Below, piece after piece: positions 43,173 to 56,694 of a DNA stretch of 64,000 bases (position 1 is its first letter; the number at the start of each line of letters is the position of its first letter). The notes beneath the pieces were generated by a model. It was given only the letters and a program-made list of their open reading frames with translations. It was not told the DNA's origin and searched no databases. Origin of the DNA: Actinokineospora alba (GTDB lineage Bacteria; Actinomycetota; Actinomycetes; Mycobacteriales; Pseudonocardiaceae); assembly GCF_004362515.1 (NCBI RefSeq), contig NZ_SNXU01000001.1, positions 4,402,001 to 4,466,000 on the forward strand, read 5' to 3'. The position numbers were made by a program, and so were the translations under genes.

Positions 43173-43335
43173 TTCGGTGTGGGCTGCTAAAACCGACTCC
43201 GCCCGCTATTCGAAATGAGGCACGTTCAGTAGCGAGATTTCGCAATGACCGATCAAGCGTTGTCTTAAGTCACTGCCTTCGCCAGTCTCAGGTTCCGAGC
43301 CCCATTCGGATACCTGAGCGCAACGGAGTGTCAAC

Positions 43336-44559
43336 GTGCACGTCTCAGTCAAACGCGGACTCGCTGCGACGTCAGTGGTCGCCGCTGTCCTCGCGGTGGT
43401 CACCGTGGCGTCGTCGCCCGCTGTCGCCGCCGATTTCTATACCCCGCCGTCGCCATTGCCCGCGGGGCAAAATGGTGACGTCATCAAATCCCAGGCGTCC
43501 ACTTATAACGGCGCGACGGCGACCCGGGTCATGTATTTGTCGCGGGACGCCAAGAACAAGGCGATCGCGGTGACGGGGACGGTTCTGGTCCCGACCAAGC
43601 CCTGGTCGGGACCAGGCCCGCGCCCGATCGTCGCCTATTCGCCGTTCACCTCCGGCATGGCCGATCACTGCGCCCCGTCGAAGACCCTGGCCGGTGAGGG
43701 CGGTGGTGACATCGCGTCGCAGACACACAGCCTGTTCATCAATCCGTTGCTGGAGCGGGGAATCGCGGTCGCCCAGACCGACTACCAAGGCCTCGGCACC
43801 CCCGGTGAGCACACCTACGTCGTGCGCGCGTCGGAAGCACACACGGTCCTCGACGTGATCCGGGCCGCGCAGCGGCTGCCCGGCACGGGCCTGGCACCCA
43901 ACGGGCCGGTCGGCATCACCGGCTACTCCCAAGGTGGCGGCGGGTCGGCCGCCGCGGTCGAACTGGCCCCCGAGTACGCCCCGGAACTCGACGTGAAGGG
44001 CGCCTACGTCGGCGCGCCACCGGCGGACAAGGCGGTACTCGCCAAGAGCCTCGACGGCGCGTACGCGTTCGGGTTCCTCGGCTTCGCCCTGGTCGGCATC
44101 AACACCGCCTACCCCGAGACCCGGCTGGTCGCCCTGGCCAACGAAGCGGGCGCGGACCTGTTCGTGCAGGCCACGCAGGTGTGCACGATGGACGCGATCT
44201 TCAAGTTCGCGTTCAAGCAGTCGAGCAGCCTGACCAAGGACGGCAAACCCGTCTCCGCGTACCTGACCCAGGAACCATTCACCACCGTCATCAAGGACAT
44301 GCGGATCGGCCTTCGCAAGCCCACCGCGCCCACGTTGGTCGAGCACGCCCCGCTCGACGACATCGTCCCCTACGGCCAGGGCAAGCAACTCGCCAAGGAC
44401 TGGTGCGGCCTCGGCGCCAACGTCCAGTTCCGCGACCTCCTCGCCCTGCCCCTGCTTCCGCACGTGTTCGCCGCCCAACCCGCCGCCGGCAACTCCGCGG
44501 CATGGCTCGGAGACCGGTTCGCGGGCAAGACCGCGACACCGAACTGCGGAAAGTTCTAA
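43336..44559 (+). CDS. Secreted lipase (LIP family)
   Basis: 407 aa with a Sec signal peptide (cut near SSPAVAA). GTG 43336 is preceded by GGAG. Secretory lipase pattern: PIVAYSPFTSGMADHCAPS, nucleophile elbow ITGYSQGGGGSAAA (Ser198), acid in HAPLDDIVPYGQGKQLAKDWC and His in LPLLPHVFAA. Cysteines in HCAP, VCTM, DWCG and NCGK fit two disulfides. It hydrolyses lipids or esters outside the cell. A strong bidirectional terminator follows. Confidence 0.88.
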   Translation: MHVSVKRGLAATSVVAAVLAVVTVASSPAVAADFYTPPSPLPAGQNGDVIKSQASTYNGATATRVMYLSRDAKNKAIAVTGTVLVPTKPWSGPGPRPIVAYSPFTSGMADHCAPSKTLAGEGGGDIASQTHSLFINPLLERGIAVAQTDYQGLGTPGEHTYVVRASEAHTVLDVIRAAQRLPGTGLAPNGPVGITGYSQGGGGSAAAVELAPEYAPELDVKGAYVGAPPADKAVLAKSLDGAYAFGFLGFALVGINTAYPETRLVALANEAGADLFVQATQVCTMDAIFKFAFKQSSSLTKDGKPVSAYLTQEPFTTVIKDMRIGLRKPTAPTLVEHAPLDDIVPYGQGKQLAKDWCGLGANVQFRDLLALPLLPHVFAAQPAAGNSAAWLGDRFAGKTATPNCGKF

Positions 44560-44574
44560 CTCCCACCGGGTAAA

Positions 44575-44614
44575 GGGAACGGCCCGCGAGTCCCGACGCT
44601 CGCGGGCCGTTCCC
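44575..44614. terminator. Bidirectional terminator between lipase and Vps62-like lipoprotein genes
   Basis: GGGAACGGCCCGCGAG (44575-44590) pairs perfectly over 16 bp with CTCGCGGGCCGTTCCC (44599-44614), 8-nt loop. It separates two convergent genes. The core stem is the same as in the terminator at 48737. Confidence 0.8.
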
Positions 44615-44652
44615 GCCGTCTCCCCTTCGCCCGATCGGGCGATCCGGTTGAT

Positions 44653-45921
44653 CTATGGGCGAACGAGGTCGGCCGTGGCCACGACGTGGGACGCCCCGCC
44701 CTCGGAGTACTCCCACCGCAGCCCGTCGCCGTCGGGCCGCAGCGTGATCGAGCCGTCGACGACGCAGCGCGTCGTGCCCTGCTCCACGATGTGCTCGGTG
44801 ACGACCAGGGTCGACGGGTCGGACCGGGAGAACCGCAGCACGCCCCGGCACCCTAGGCCGGGGTAGCGGGTCTCGCCGACGACGTCGCCGTCGGGCTCGG
44901 TGATGGTCATCTCGACGTGATAGGTCTTTTCGGACGTGGGCTGCACGACCGGCGCGGGCGACCGCCAACTGCCCCGGAACACCTCGGGCGCGGCCTTGTC
45001 CGGCCGGGCGCAGCCCTCGCCGCCGAGGGTCGATGTGTCGCGGCCGGGGTAGGGGCCGTGCGGGCCGTCCGAGCCGGGGGCGCCCGCCTGGTACCCCCAG
45101 CGGCCGCGGTAGCCCCACCAGGGTTCGTCCACAACCGAGCGGGGCCGCCCGGCCCAGCGGGTTCCCTTCGTGGCGACGTCGTTGATTTTGTCCGCGACAA
45201 ACGCGTCGTAGGTCCCCATCCAGGGGTAGGACCCGTGGGAGCCGGACGCGGAATAGACGACCGGCCGGTCGCCGTCGACCTCGAGCTCGCCCCACCACGC
45301 GAAGCACTCGGGTTCGTTGTGCTTCCAGAACGTCACGCCCACCGGCTCGGGCCGCCCGTCGCGGAACTGCACGGCGACCCGCTCCCAGTCCCCTTCGTGG
45401 TCGTTGACGAAGTCGTTGTACGGGTAGAACAGCCAGTAGACGATCGCCGTGCGGTTCCCGTCGACGACGGCCTGCCAGTACAGCGGAGCGGTCCCCGGGT
45501 CCCCGGCGCGGGAGGAGTCGTCGAAGTCGAGGTAGAACCCGCGCCCGTCGCCTGCCGCCGTGTGCTTGTCGGACTGCAACCCGCCCACCACGGCGGAGCA
45601 GCTGGCCGCTGAGTACGCCTCTTCGCGGCCACCCAGCCGGGGCAGCTCGACCCGGTCGGCGATCTGGGTGTTGCTGGGCACCCCGTCGCACAGGTCATGC
45701 AGCCACAGAGAGGCCCCCTCGGCGGCGCGGGAGGCGTCTCCGGGGCCGTTCTTGTCGCCTTTGGCCAGCCAGACGACAGGGGCGTAGCGCTCCGCCAGGA
45801 CCCGCAGGGCCGTCCCGGGCTCTGGCTCTCCCGCGTGCTCGGGCAGGACGTTGTCGTCGCAGGACAGCAGAGCGGACATCAGTGTCACGGCCATCAGGAT
45901 CATGACCACCGGGTTCCTCAT
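44653..45921 (-). CDS. Vps62-like lipoprotein
   Basis: 422-aa lipoprotein, lipobox MSALLSC. The body contains the Vps62-like signature: GRGFYLDFDDSS, TAPLYWQAVVDGNRTAIVYWLFYPYNDFVNDHEGDWERVAVQF, VYSASGSHGSYP, and EPWWGYRGRWG. The last 95 aa (YHVEMTITEPDGDVVGETRYPGLGCRGVLRFSR...) form a separate beta-rich domain. It is paralogous to the C-terminal half of the protein encoded at 46749. Exported and membrane-anchored; the function is unknown. Confidence 0.8.
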   Translation of the reverse strand: MRNPVVMILMAVTLMSALLSCDDNVLPEHAGEPEPGTALRVLAERYAPVVWLAKGDKNGPGDASRAAEGASLWLHDLCDGVPSNTQIADRVELPRLGGREEAYSAASCSAVVGGLQSDKHTAAGDGRGFYLDFDDSSRAGDPGTAPLYWQAVVDGNRTAIVYWLFYPYNDFVNDHEGDWERVAVQFRDGRPEPVGVTFWKHNEPECFAWWGELEVDGDRPVVYSASGSHGSYPWMGTYDAFVADKINDVATKGTRWAGRPRSVVDEPWWGYRGRWGYQAGAPGSDGPHGPYPGRDTSTLGGEGCARPDKAAPEVFRGSWRSPAPVVQPTSEKTYHVEMTITEPDGDVVGETRYPGLGCRGVLRFSRSDPSTLVVTEHIVEQGTTRCVVDGSITLRPDGDGLRWEYSEGGASHVVATADLVRP

Positions 45922-46039
45922 AGTTCCGGAACGTTACCCACCGGGGACGGTTCAGCCGGTCGAGTCGGTCGAAGTCCGGCGCGACGGCTTCATGAGGCTC
46001 TATTGTTCGCCACCTCAGTCCGGACGAAAGGGGAGATTG

Positions 46040-46711
46040 TTGAGGTCCGCGAAGTTGGTTGTGGGTGTGGTGTCGGCCGCGCTGCTCACGGCGTGTTCCA
46101 GCGACGGGGGTGGTCCCCAGGGGGACAACACACCGGGGAGCACCGATGAGGCGCCGGTGAGCGCGCCCTCGGCCAAGCCGCCCGCGTTCGAGGACTTCCC
46201 AGGTGAAGGTGTCGTGTTCACCGAGGCGGGTATGAAAGTCGGCGTGAAGACCAAGGCGATCGACGCCACCTGGAAGCCGGAGGTGCTGGACACCCCGGCG
46301 AAGCCGGGTCACCACTACCTGGTGGTGTGGGTCGCGGTCACCCCGGCACTGGCGGACCGAGGGGCCGACAAGGTCAGCATCAACCGGGAGTTCTACGTCC
46401 GCCACAAGGCGACCTCGGGCCCGTGCGGCGCGGAGTCCCCCATCTCCGGCTACTGCTACTTCTGGGGATGGCCGGGCAGCGAACTCGATGCCCTGGAAAA
46501 CGACAAATGGCGTGAGCACCGGTGGGAATCGGGTGAGTACGCCCGCAACGACATCAAGCGCGGCGAGACCCTCATCGGCCAGGTCGGCTTCGAGGTCGCC
46601 GACACCGTTGAGCTCGGTGAACTCGAGCTGTGCGTGCCGACCAGGGAAGCGCTCTCCGACAAGTCGGAGTTTCCCTGCACCCCGGTAAAGGCCCCGGACG
46701 GTTCACGCTGA
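46040..46711 (+). CDS. Hypothetical lipoprotein
   Basis: About 223 aa. TTG 46040 (or TTG 46037) is chosen because AAAGGGGAGA lies directly before it; ATG 45992 is an alternative without site. Lipobox VSAALLTAC. A spacer of Pro/Ser/Asp follows, then a single beta-rich domain: GVVFTEAGMKVGVKTKAIDATWKPEVLDTPAKPGHHYLVVWVAVTPAL..., resembling DUF4352-like Ig-fold lipoproteins (conserved W-x-E-x-L and VWVAVTP strand). Six Cys in the mature part could pair. It lies between the two Vps62-like lipoproteins. Confidence 0.65.
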   Translation: MRSAKLVVGVVSAALLTACSSDGGGPQGDNTPGSTDEAPVSAPSAKPPAFEDFPGEGVVFTEAGMKVGVKTKAIDATWKPEVLDTPAKPGHHYLVVWVAVTPALADRGADKVSINREFYVRHKATSGPCGAESPISGYCYFWGWPGSELDALENDKWREHRWESGEYARNDIKRGETLIGQVGFEVADTVELGELELCVPTREALSDKSEFPCTPVKAPDGSR

Positions 46712-46748
46712 GGTTCCCCGGTCGGACGTTTGCGTAGGCTGCCAGGTC

Positions 46749-48701
46749 ATGGGGTGGATCATGCGTTTGCTTGTCCTCACGCTGTCATTGGTGCTGGTGG
46801 CAGGCTGCGAGCCGGATCCACCGCCGCCGCCGAGATCCGTGGACACCAAGCCCGCGGAGACCGGCGCCCCTTTGTTCGCCTACGCCGAGAAGGGCAAGCT
46901 CCGGCTGATGCGGGCCGGTGCCGTGGTCGCCGAACTCGACGCCGACACCGGTGAACAAGCGGAATGGGCTCCGGACGGTTCGCGGTTCGTGGCGATCACG
47001 GGCGAGCAGCTGGTCTCGATCGATGCGCGGACCGGCGCGATCGCGAAGGCCGCTTGCACCTGCCACGACATCGCGATCGCGGCCGGGAAGGTGTACGCCT
47101 CGGCGGAATACGGCGCGACCGAGCTGACAGCGTTCGACCTCGCCACCCTCAAGCCCCAGGGGCCGCTGAAACTGGACAACGGCGCCTCGTCGATCGCCGG
47201 CGCCGGTGATCGGCTGGTGACGTTCCAGATCTCGCAAACCGGTGCCCGCGACGCGAGCGAACTGATCATCGTCGACCCGGCCACCGGCAAGACGACGAAC
47301 GCGGGCAAGGTCGGCCAGGTGGCGGACACCGCGTTCACCCCGCGCGGCTGGTCGGGTGGGCCGCTGTTCGCCTACGCCACCACGGGATCCACAGGCGCGG
47401 CGACAGCGGTGGCCGAGGTGTTCTGGCTCGACCCCACCAGCTCGGCCGAGCAGACGAAGACGAGCGACCAGGAGTTGCGGCAGACGACACCGAACATCGC
47501 CGCCGACGACTGGAACAGCAGCCGCGACCACCTCTGGTGGGCGGCGGACGGAACCCTGCGCACAGCCGCGTGGACGTGGTCATGCACCTACGGCGGACTG
47601 AACGGACCGCAGTGCGGTGAGAAGTCCGCGCACAACCAATGGCGTTACGACGGCGCCCAATGGGCGCGGACCGACGAACGCGACCTCGACAGCGTGCTCG
47701 ACATCGGCGCCGGGAGCGGTCTCGAACTCGGCAGGGGAGAGGAAGACAAGCCACTCACCTTGGTGGAAGGCCAAACCCGGACCGTGCTCAGCACCCACGC
47801 CCGTCAGGTGTGGATTCCCCCGCAGCACGGTCGCCCGACCGGCGACTCCTCGCCGGCTGCGCTGGCCAAGCAGTGGGCTCCTCTGGTTCGCCTGTCGCAG
47901 TTCGATCTCGCGGGCCCGGCTGACCCGAGCGACTTCATCGCCCGCTCCACGCTGAGGTGGAGTCACGACAACAACTGCCACGACCACCACATCGCGGGCG
48001 ACCTCGACGAACGCGTCCTCGGTCAGGGCGGCTACCACCACCAAGCGGGAGGGAAGCCGCATTACCCGTTGAACCGCGAGTGCCCCCATGAAGGCGACCC
48101 GCTCCCGTCGAACCACACCGAGGACGTCGGCTCGGGGGAATTCCTTGGGCCCGAGGGCTTCTTCCTCGATGCCGACAATCTCGCGATCGCCGAAATCGAC
48201 GATCCTCACCGCTCCGACGGAGTGAACACCGCCCCCGTCTACTGGCAGCACGCCGATCAGGACGGCAAGCCGGGCGGCCGAGTCGCGGTCATCTACTGGC
48301 TGTTCTACCCCATCAACCCGAACGCCAACCCGCACGAGGGCGACTGGGAACGGGTAGCGGTCGTGTTAGACGACGAAACGCCGGTCACGATGACCTTCTG
48401 GGGACACGGGCACGCCTGCGCCATGCCATGGACCGACGTCGAGAAGGCTGACGGCCATCCCGTCGCCTACTCGGCTGTCCTCTCGCATGCGTCATACCCG
48501 CGACCGGGACGAAACAAGCAGGACATCGCCAACCCCGGCGACCGCTGGACCACCTGGCAGAAGCTCGAACCTGTCACCGAGCAGCCTTGGTGGGGCTACA
48601 CCGGAGCATGGGGTGAGGGCGGACCCAAGCACCTTCGTGGCCCATCAGGCCCCTCACCGGGGCGAGGCGTTGGCGAAACGTTCACCACCGACAAGTGCTA
48701 G
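46749..48701 (+). CDS. Large lipoprotein, beta-propeller-like N-part and Vps62-like C-part
   Basis: 650-aa lipoprotein, lipobox LVLVAGC. MGW 46749 or ATG 46761 could be the start. Residues 40-230 contain WD/propeller-like repeated strands (FAYAEKGKLRLMRAG, SRFVAITGEQLVSIDARTG, KVYASAEYGATELTAFDLATL, LIIVDPATGKTT). A CTCHD and CTYGG Cys region follows. From about residue 370 the part is homologous to the lipoprotein at 44653: GFFLDADN, TAPVYWQ...VIYWLFYPINPNANPHEGDWERVAVV, AYSAVLSHASYP, QPWWGYTGAWG. Function unknown; periplasmic or surface role likely. Confidence 0.78.
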   Translation: MGWIMRLLVLTLSLVLVAGCEPDPPPPPRSVDTKPAETGAPLFAYAEKGKLRLMRAGAVVAELDADTGEQAEWAPDGSRFVAITGEQLVSIDARTGAIAKAACTCHDIAIAAGKVYASAEYGATELTAFDLATLKPQGPLKLDNGASSIAGAGDRLVTFQISQTGARDASELIIVDPATGKTTNAGKVGQVADTAFTPRGWSGGPLFAYATTGSTGAATAVAEVFWLDPTSSAEQTKTSDQELRQTTPNIAADDWNSSRDHLWWAADGTLRTAAWTWSCTYGGLNGPQCGEKSAHNQWRYDGAQWARTDERDLDSVLDIGAGSGLELGRGEEDKPLTLVEGQTRTVLSTHARQVWIPPQHGRPTGDSSPAALAKQWAPLVRLSQFDLAGPADPSDFIARSTLRWSHDNNCHDHHIAGDLDERVLGQGGYHHQAGGKPHYPLNRECPHEGDPLPSNHTEDVGSGEFLGPEGFFLDADNLAIAEIDDPHRSDGVNTAPVYWQHADQDGKPGGRVAVIYWLFYPINPNANPHEGDWERVAVVLDDETPVTMTFWGHGHACAMPWTDVEKADGHPVAYSAVLSHASYPRPGRNKQDIANPGDRWTTWQKLEPVTEQPWWGYTGAWGEGGPKHLRGPSGPSPGRGVGETFTTDKC

Positions 48702-48736
48702 CCCGACGGCTCGGCACCCGGAACCGGGAATGAAAA

Positions 48737-48768
48737 ACGGCCCGCGAGCGCCATTGCTCGCGGGCCGT
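48737..48768. terminator. Bidirectional terminator after the lipoprotein gene and gltD
   Basis: ACGGCCCGCGAGC (48737-48749) pairs perfectly over 13 bp with GCTCGCGGGCCGT (48756-48768), loop GCCATT. A stretch of A's precedes it (T's on the other strand), as expected for a terminator serving the convergent gltD. Confidence 0.8.
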
Positions 48769-48781
48769 CGTCAGCACCCCA

Positions 48782-50225
48782 TCAGACCAGCGGACGGTCC
48801 GTGGGCTCGATCGGCCGCGGCAGCACTGCCCGGCCGGTCAGGTAGGCGTCGACGCCTGCCGCGGCGCTGCGGCCCTCGGCGATCGCCCACACGATCAGGG
48901 ACTGGCCGCGGCCCATGTCGCCCGCGGTGAAGACACCTTCGACGGAGGTCTGGAAGTCGGCGCCCCGGGCCACGTTGCCGCGCGGGTCGAGGTCGACGCC
49001 CAGGTCGGTCAGCAGGCCGTCCTTCTCCGGGCCGACGAAGCCCATCGCCAGGGTGACCAGGTCGGCCGGGAGCTCGCGCTCCGAGCCGGGGACCGGGACG
49101 AACTTGCCGCCCTCGTTGACCACCTCGGTGATCCGCAGCGCGCGCACGTTGCCGTCCGCGTCACCGACGAACTCCGTGGTGGACACCGAGTACACGCGCT
49201 CGCCGCCCTCCTCGTGGGCCGAGGTGACCCGGTAGAGCATCGGGTACGTCGGCCACGGGTTGACGTCGGCCCGCGACTCCGGCGGCTTGGGCATGATCTC
49301 CAGCTGGGTAACGGAAGCCGCCCCCTGCCGGTGCGCCGTGCCGACGCAGTCCGCGCCGGTGTCGCCGCCGCCGATGACGACGACGTGCTTGCCCTCGGCG
49401 TGGATCGGGGAGCGGTCCAGCGTCCCGGCCGCGACGCGGTTGGCCGGGGGCAGGTACTCCATCGCCTGGTACACGCCGGTCAGCGAGCGGCCCGGGATGG
49501 GCAGGTCGCGCCACGCGGTGGCGCCGCCCGCCAGGACCACGGCGTCGTAGTCGGAGCGCAGCTGCTCGACTGTGACGTCCACGCCGACGTTGACGTTGGT
49601 CCGGAACTCGGTGCCCTCCGCCGTCATCTGCTCAAGACGCTTGTTCAGCCGGGACTTCTCCATCTTGAACTCGGGAATCCCGTACCGCAGCAGACCACCG
49701 ATCGCGTCCGCCCGCTCCAGCACCACGACGTCGTGGCCCGCGCGGGTCAGCTGCTGGGCGGCGGCCAGGCCCGCGGGGCCGGAGCCGACCACGGCGACCT
49801 TCTTGCCGGTGCGCACGGTCGGCACCTGAGGCTTGATCCAGCCCTCGTCCCACGCGCGGTCGACGATCGAGATCTCGACCCGCTTGATGGACACCGCGTC
49901 GTCGTTGATGCCGAGGACGCACGCGGACTCACACGGGGCCGGGCACAGCGTTCCCGTGAACTCCGGGAAGTTGTTCGTCGCGTGCAGCCGCTCGGCGGCG
50001 GTCTTCCAGTCGTCGCGCCAGACCAGGGTGTTCCACTCCGGCACCAGGTTGCCCAGCGGGCAGCCCTGGTGGCAGAACGGGATGCCGCAGTCCATGCAGC
50101 GACCGGCCTGCTTCTGCACGCGCTCGTTGCCGAACTCGTCGTAGACCTCGCGCCAGTCCTTCAGGCGCAGGAAAACCGGCCGGTGGGACGCGTTCTCCCG
50201 CGGCGTGGTCAGAAAGCCCTTGGGG

Positions 50226-50233
<8 letters not shown>
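48782..50233 (-). CDS. gltD: Glutamate synthase small subunit
   Basis: 483 aa, ATG 50233, overlapping the gltB stop by 8 bp. N-terminal Fe-S region RCMDCGIPFCHQGCPLGNLVPEWN and LCPAPCESACVLGIN, FAD motif VAVVGSGPAGLAAAQQLTRAGHDVVVLER, NADPH motif VVVIGGGDTGADCVGTAHRQGA, and end TAGDMGRGQSLIVWAIAEGRSAAAGVDAYL. It passes electrons from NADPH to GltB for glutamate synthesis from glutamine and 2-oxoglutarate. Confidence 0.96.
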
Positions 50234-54737
<4,504 letters not shown>

Positions 54738-54889
54738 GTGAAGCGGCCCTCCCTCTGCTCTGACGCGCACACGGGCGCGCCGAGTAGTCAGGGGAAAGCC
54801 GCAATGGGCACTTTCACCGTCGACTCGGCCCGGTGTGCGTCGCGTGCTGTGCGGCGACGTGCGGAAATAGCCCGGGCTTGGGCGGTTGA

Positions 54890-54932
54890 GCGCACCTCAT
54901 CGTGCGGAGTGGCAGCGCACCTCGTCGTGCGG
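54890..54932. repeat. Two 18-bp palindromic repeats upstream of gltB
   Basis: GCGCACCTCATCGTGCGG (54890-54907) and GCGCACCTCGTCGTGCGG (54915-54932) differ at one base and are 25 bp apart. Each has an inverted CGCAC-N6-GTGCG arrangement. The spacing and arrangement suggest a pair of binding sites for a dimeric regulator. Confidence 0.6.
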
Positions 54933-55076
54933 CCTGCGTGCGGCGGTCGGGTCCGGTGTGGACGCCGTCGTCACGCGATATCGCCCCAGGATCGTCTGGG
55001 ACTTTCCATGACAATAGTGTGAACTCGGCGTTATCGGGATACGCCGAACGGAGCTCGTGGCGAACACCACGTGCCC

Positions 55077-55105
55077 TTGACGCCGGGCCTTCGTCGCCAT
55101 GATAG
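55077..55105 (+). promoter_or_regulatory. Putative fxsA promoter
   Basis: TTGACG (55077-55082) and TGATAG (55100-55105) with a 17-bp spacer, about 95 bp upstream of fxsA GTG 55200. The -35 is strong and the -10 moderate. Confidence 0.4.
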
Positions 55106-55199
55106 CTCTGACCAGGCGATTCTTTGTTTCGGGAGCGTTTCGGGCTCTTCGAACGTTGGGCAGATATCCGGCCGAATTCTTCCAGGGAAGGGACTCGCG

Positions 55200-55685
55200 G
55201 TGCCGATTCTGTTGGTGCTGTTCCTCGCCGTCGTAGCGGAAATCACCGTGATGGTCACTGTCGGCAACCTTGTCGGCATCCTGCCGACCATCTTGCTGCT
55301 TATCGCCGCGACCTTCGTGGGTGTTGCACTGCTGCGCCGAGAGGGCACCAAGACACTCGGGGCGCTGCAGGCCGCGATCACCGCCCGCCGCCCGCCCGAG
55401 CGCGAACTCGTCGACGGCGTGCTCGTCGCGGCCGCGGGCGTGCTGGTGGTCCTGCCCGGCTTCATCAGCGACGTCCTGGCGATCCTGCTGCTCCTCCCGC
55501 CGACCCGCGCCATCGTGCGCCGCAGGCTCATCCGCCGGGCCGAGGTCGCGGTCGCCAACCGGGAGCGTCGGACGATCATCGTGGACTCAATGGTCGTAGG
55601 CCCGGACACCGACGATCCCCACCCTTCCAGTGCAGATGCCAAGCCGACTATCTTCCTCCCGGAGAGCAGGCGCGAGACCGACTGA
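55200..55685 (+). CDS. fxsA: FxsA family membrane protein
   Basis: 161 aa. GTG 55200 follows AGGGAAGGGAC. Typical FxsA order: hydrophobic start VPILLVLFLAVVAEITVMVTVGNLVGILPTILLLIAATFVGVALLRREG, helix ALQAAITARRPPERELVDGVLVAAAGVLVVLPGFISDVLAILLLLPPTRAIVRRRLI, and a soluble C-tail. In E. coli FxsA is linked to phage T7 exclusion by the F plasmid, and here it is a general membrane protein of unknown role. Confidence 0.9.
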   Translation: MPILLVLFLAVVAEITVMVTVGNLVGILPTILLLIAATFVGVALLRREGTKTLGALQAAITARRPPERELVDGVLVAAAGVLVVLPGFISDVLAILLLLPPTRAIVRRRLIRRAEVAVANRERRTIIVDSMVVGPDTDDPHPSSADAKPTIFLPESRRETD

Positions 55686-55759
55686 GCGGCCTTCTCCACC
55701 TGGTGAGCAGGCCGATGTCCCGCGTGCCTGTCGCCGCTTGTCCCGGAAGGATTGGCCGC

Positions 55760-56305
55760 ATGCGTCGTTCCCTTGTCGCGATCCCCGCGGCGGCAGCACT
55801 GCTGCTCGCCGTGACGATCCCCGCGTCCGCCGCGGGCCCCACGTCGGGCACGTTCCAGACCTACAGCCCGGGTGCCACCGCGATCACGTACGCGCCCGAC
55901 AAGGTGCCCGTCGGCGCCAAGGCCACGGTCGTCCCGATCTCCGAGGGCGAGAAGACGGTGGTTCTGTTGATCGTCAAGGATCTCCTGCCGCACCGCCAGT
56001 ACGGCGCCCACGTGCACGTCAAGCCCTGCGGCGCGCTGCCCGCCGACGCGGGCCCGCACTTCCAGAACGTCAAGGACCCGGTGGTCCCGTCGGTCGACCC
56101 GGCCTACGCCAACCCGGACAACGAGATCTGGCTCGACTTCCACACCGACGCCCGCGGCCACGGGCAGGCCGTGGCGAAGGTCGGCTGGGAGTTCGGCGAC
56201 CGCCCGGCCGACTCGGTCGTCATCCACGCCGAGCACACCCACACCGAGCCGGGCAACGCGGGCACGGCAGGCCCGCGCCTGGCCTGCCTCACCCTCGACG
56301 ACTGA
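55760..56305 (+). CDS. Secreted Cu-only-like superoxide dismutase family protein
   Basis: 181 aa with a signal peptide (cut near PASAAG). ATG 55760 after GGAAGG. The copper ligands of the Cu,Zn-SOD fold are His84 and His86 (HVHVKPCG), His100 (GPHFQN) and His156 (VVIHAEHTH), with the disulfide Cys90/Cys176. The zinc loop (HxGDLGN) is missing; that region reads NPDNEIWLDFHTDARGHG. This fits Cu-only SODs rather than Cu,Zn forms. Enzyme activity is inferred from the four His ligands. It ends at a strong hairpin. Confidence 0.8.
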   Translation: MRRSLVAIPAAAALLLAVTIPASAAGPTSGTFQTYSPGATAITYAPDKVPVGAKATVVPISEGEKTVVLLIVKDLLPHRQYGAHVHVKPCGALPADAGPHFQNVKDPVVPSVDPAYANPDNEIWLDFHTDARGHGQAVAKVGWEFGDRPADSVVIHAEHTHTEPGNAGTAGPRLACLTLDD

Positions 56306-56320
56306 GCGACTCGTAGACCG

Positions 56321-56364
56321 AACTCGGCCACCCCGACGATCTCCTTCGTCCGGGTGGCCGAGTT
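56321..56364 (+). terminator. Terminator after the SOD-like gene
   Basis: AACTCGGCCACCC (56321-56333) pairs perfectly over 13 bp with GGGTGGCCGAGTT (56352-56364). GACGA/TCGTC inside the loop extends the stem. It lies 16 bp after the stop. Confidence 0.8.
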
Positions 56365-56520
56365 TCGAGGTTTGTGAATCAAGTTCGCGCAAAGCGCGAC
56401 GGGATGGCTGAACGCCCGACCGCCACGCCGCCCGGATGCGGCGGCGGCCGACGGCGGGGTCCTGTGCGCGGGCGAGGGCTCGCATGGTTCGGAGGGGTTC
56501 TTCGCCCGGCCCGTGAACTG

Positions 56521-56694
56521 GTGTGGGTGTGCTACCTCGCGGAGTCGAACCCGTTCTCCGAGATCGCAGTCGAGGGAGACCGGGTGACGGTGACGTCGAC
56601 CTCGGGGGTGTCGATCACGGTGTCGGTCGAGACGCCCGAGCGGGCTGACCACTTGAGTGGAAGTACTCAGGGCAAGCCGCACAGAGGCGGCTAG
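56521..56694 (+). CDS. Possible small hypothetical protein
   Basis: 57 aa from GTG 56521 (VWVCYLAESNPFSEIAVEGD and onward). The GC3 is high and codons regular from here, while the open frame upstream (GTG 56374) is Arg/Gly-rich and less convincing. No ribosome binding site is seen. It lies in the 540-bp space between the SOD-like gene and the Nudix-NYN gene. Treat as tentative. Confidence 0.35.
   Translation: MWVCYLAESNPFSEIAVEGDRVTVTSTSGVSITVSVETPERADHLSGSTQGKPHRGG

Larger units (their letters stand above)
54738..55199. other. Intergenic region between gltB and fxsA
   Basis: 462 bp between divergent genes with no convincing gene. It holds a tandem palindromic repeat at 54890-54932 (nearer gltB) and a candidate fxsA promoter at 55077-55105. 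I looked for GlnR boxes (GTnAC/GAAAC pairs) and found no convincing site. Confidence 0.5.

Noticed and set aside
54738..55199. GlnR box upstream of gltB
   Set aside because: No pair of GTnAC/GAAAC half-sites with the right spacing. TTGTCATGGAAAGT is only a weak partial match.
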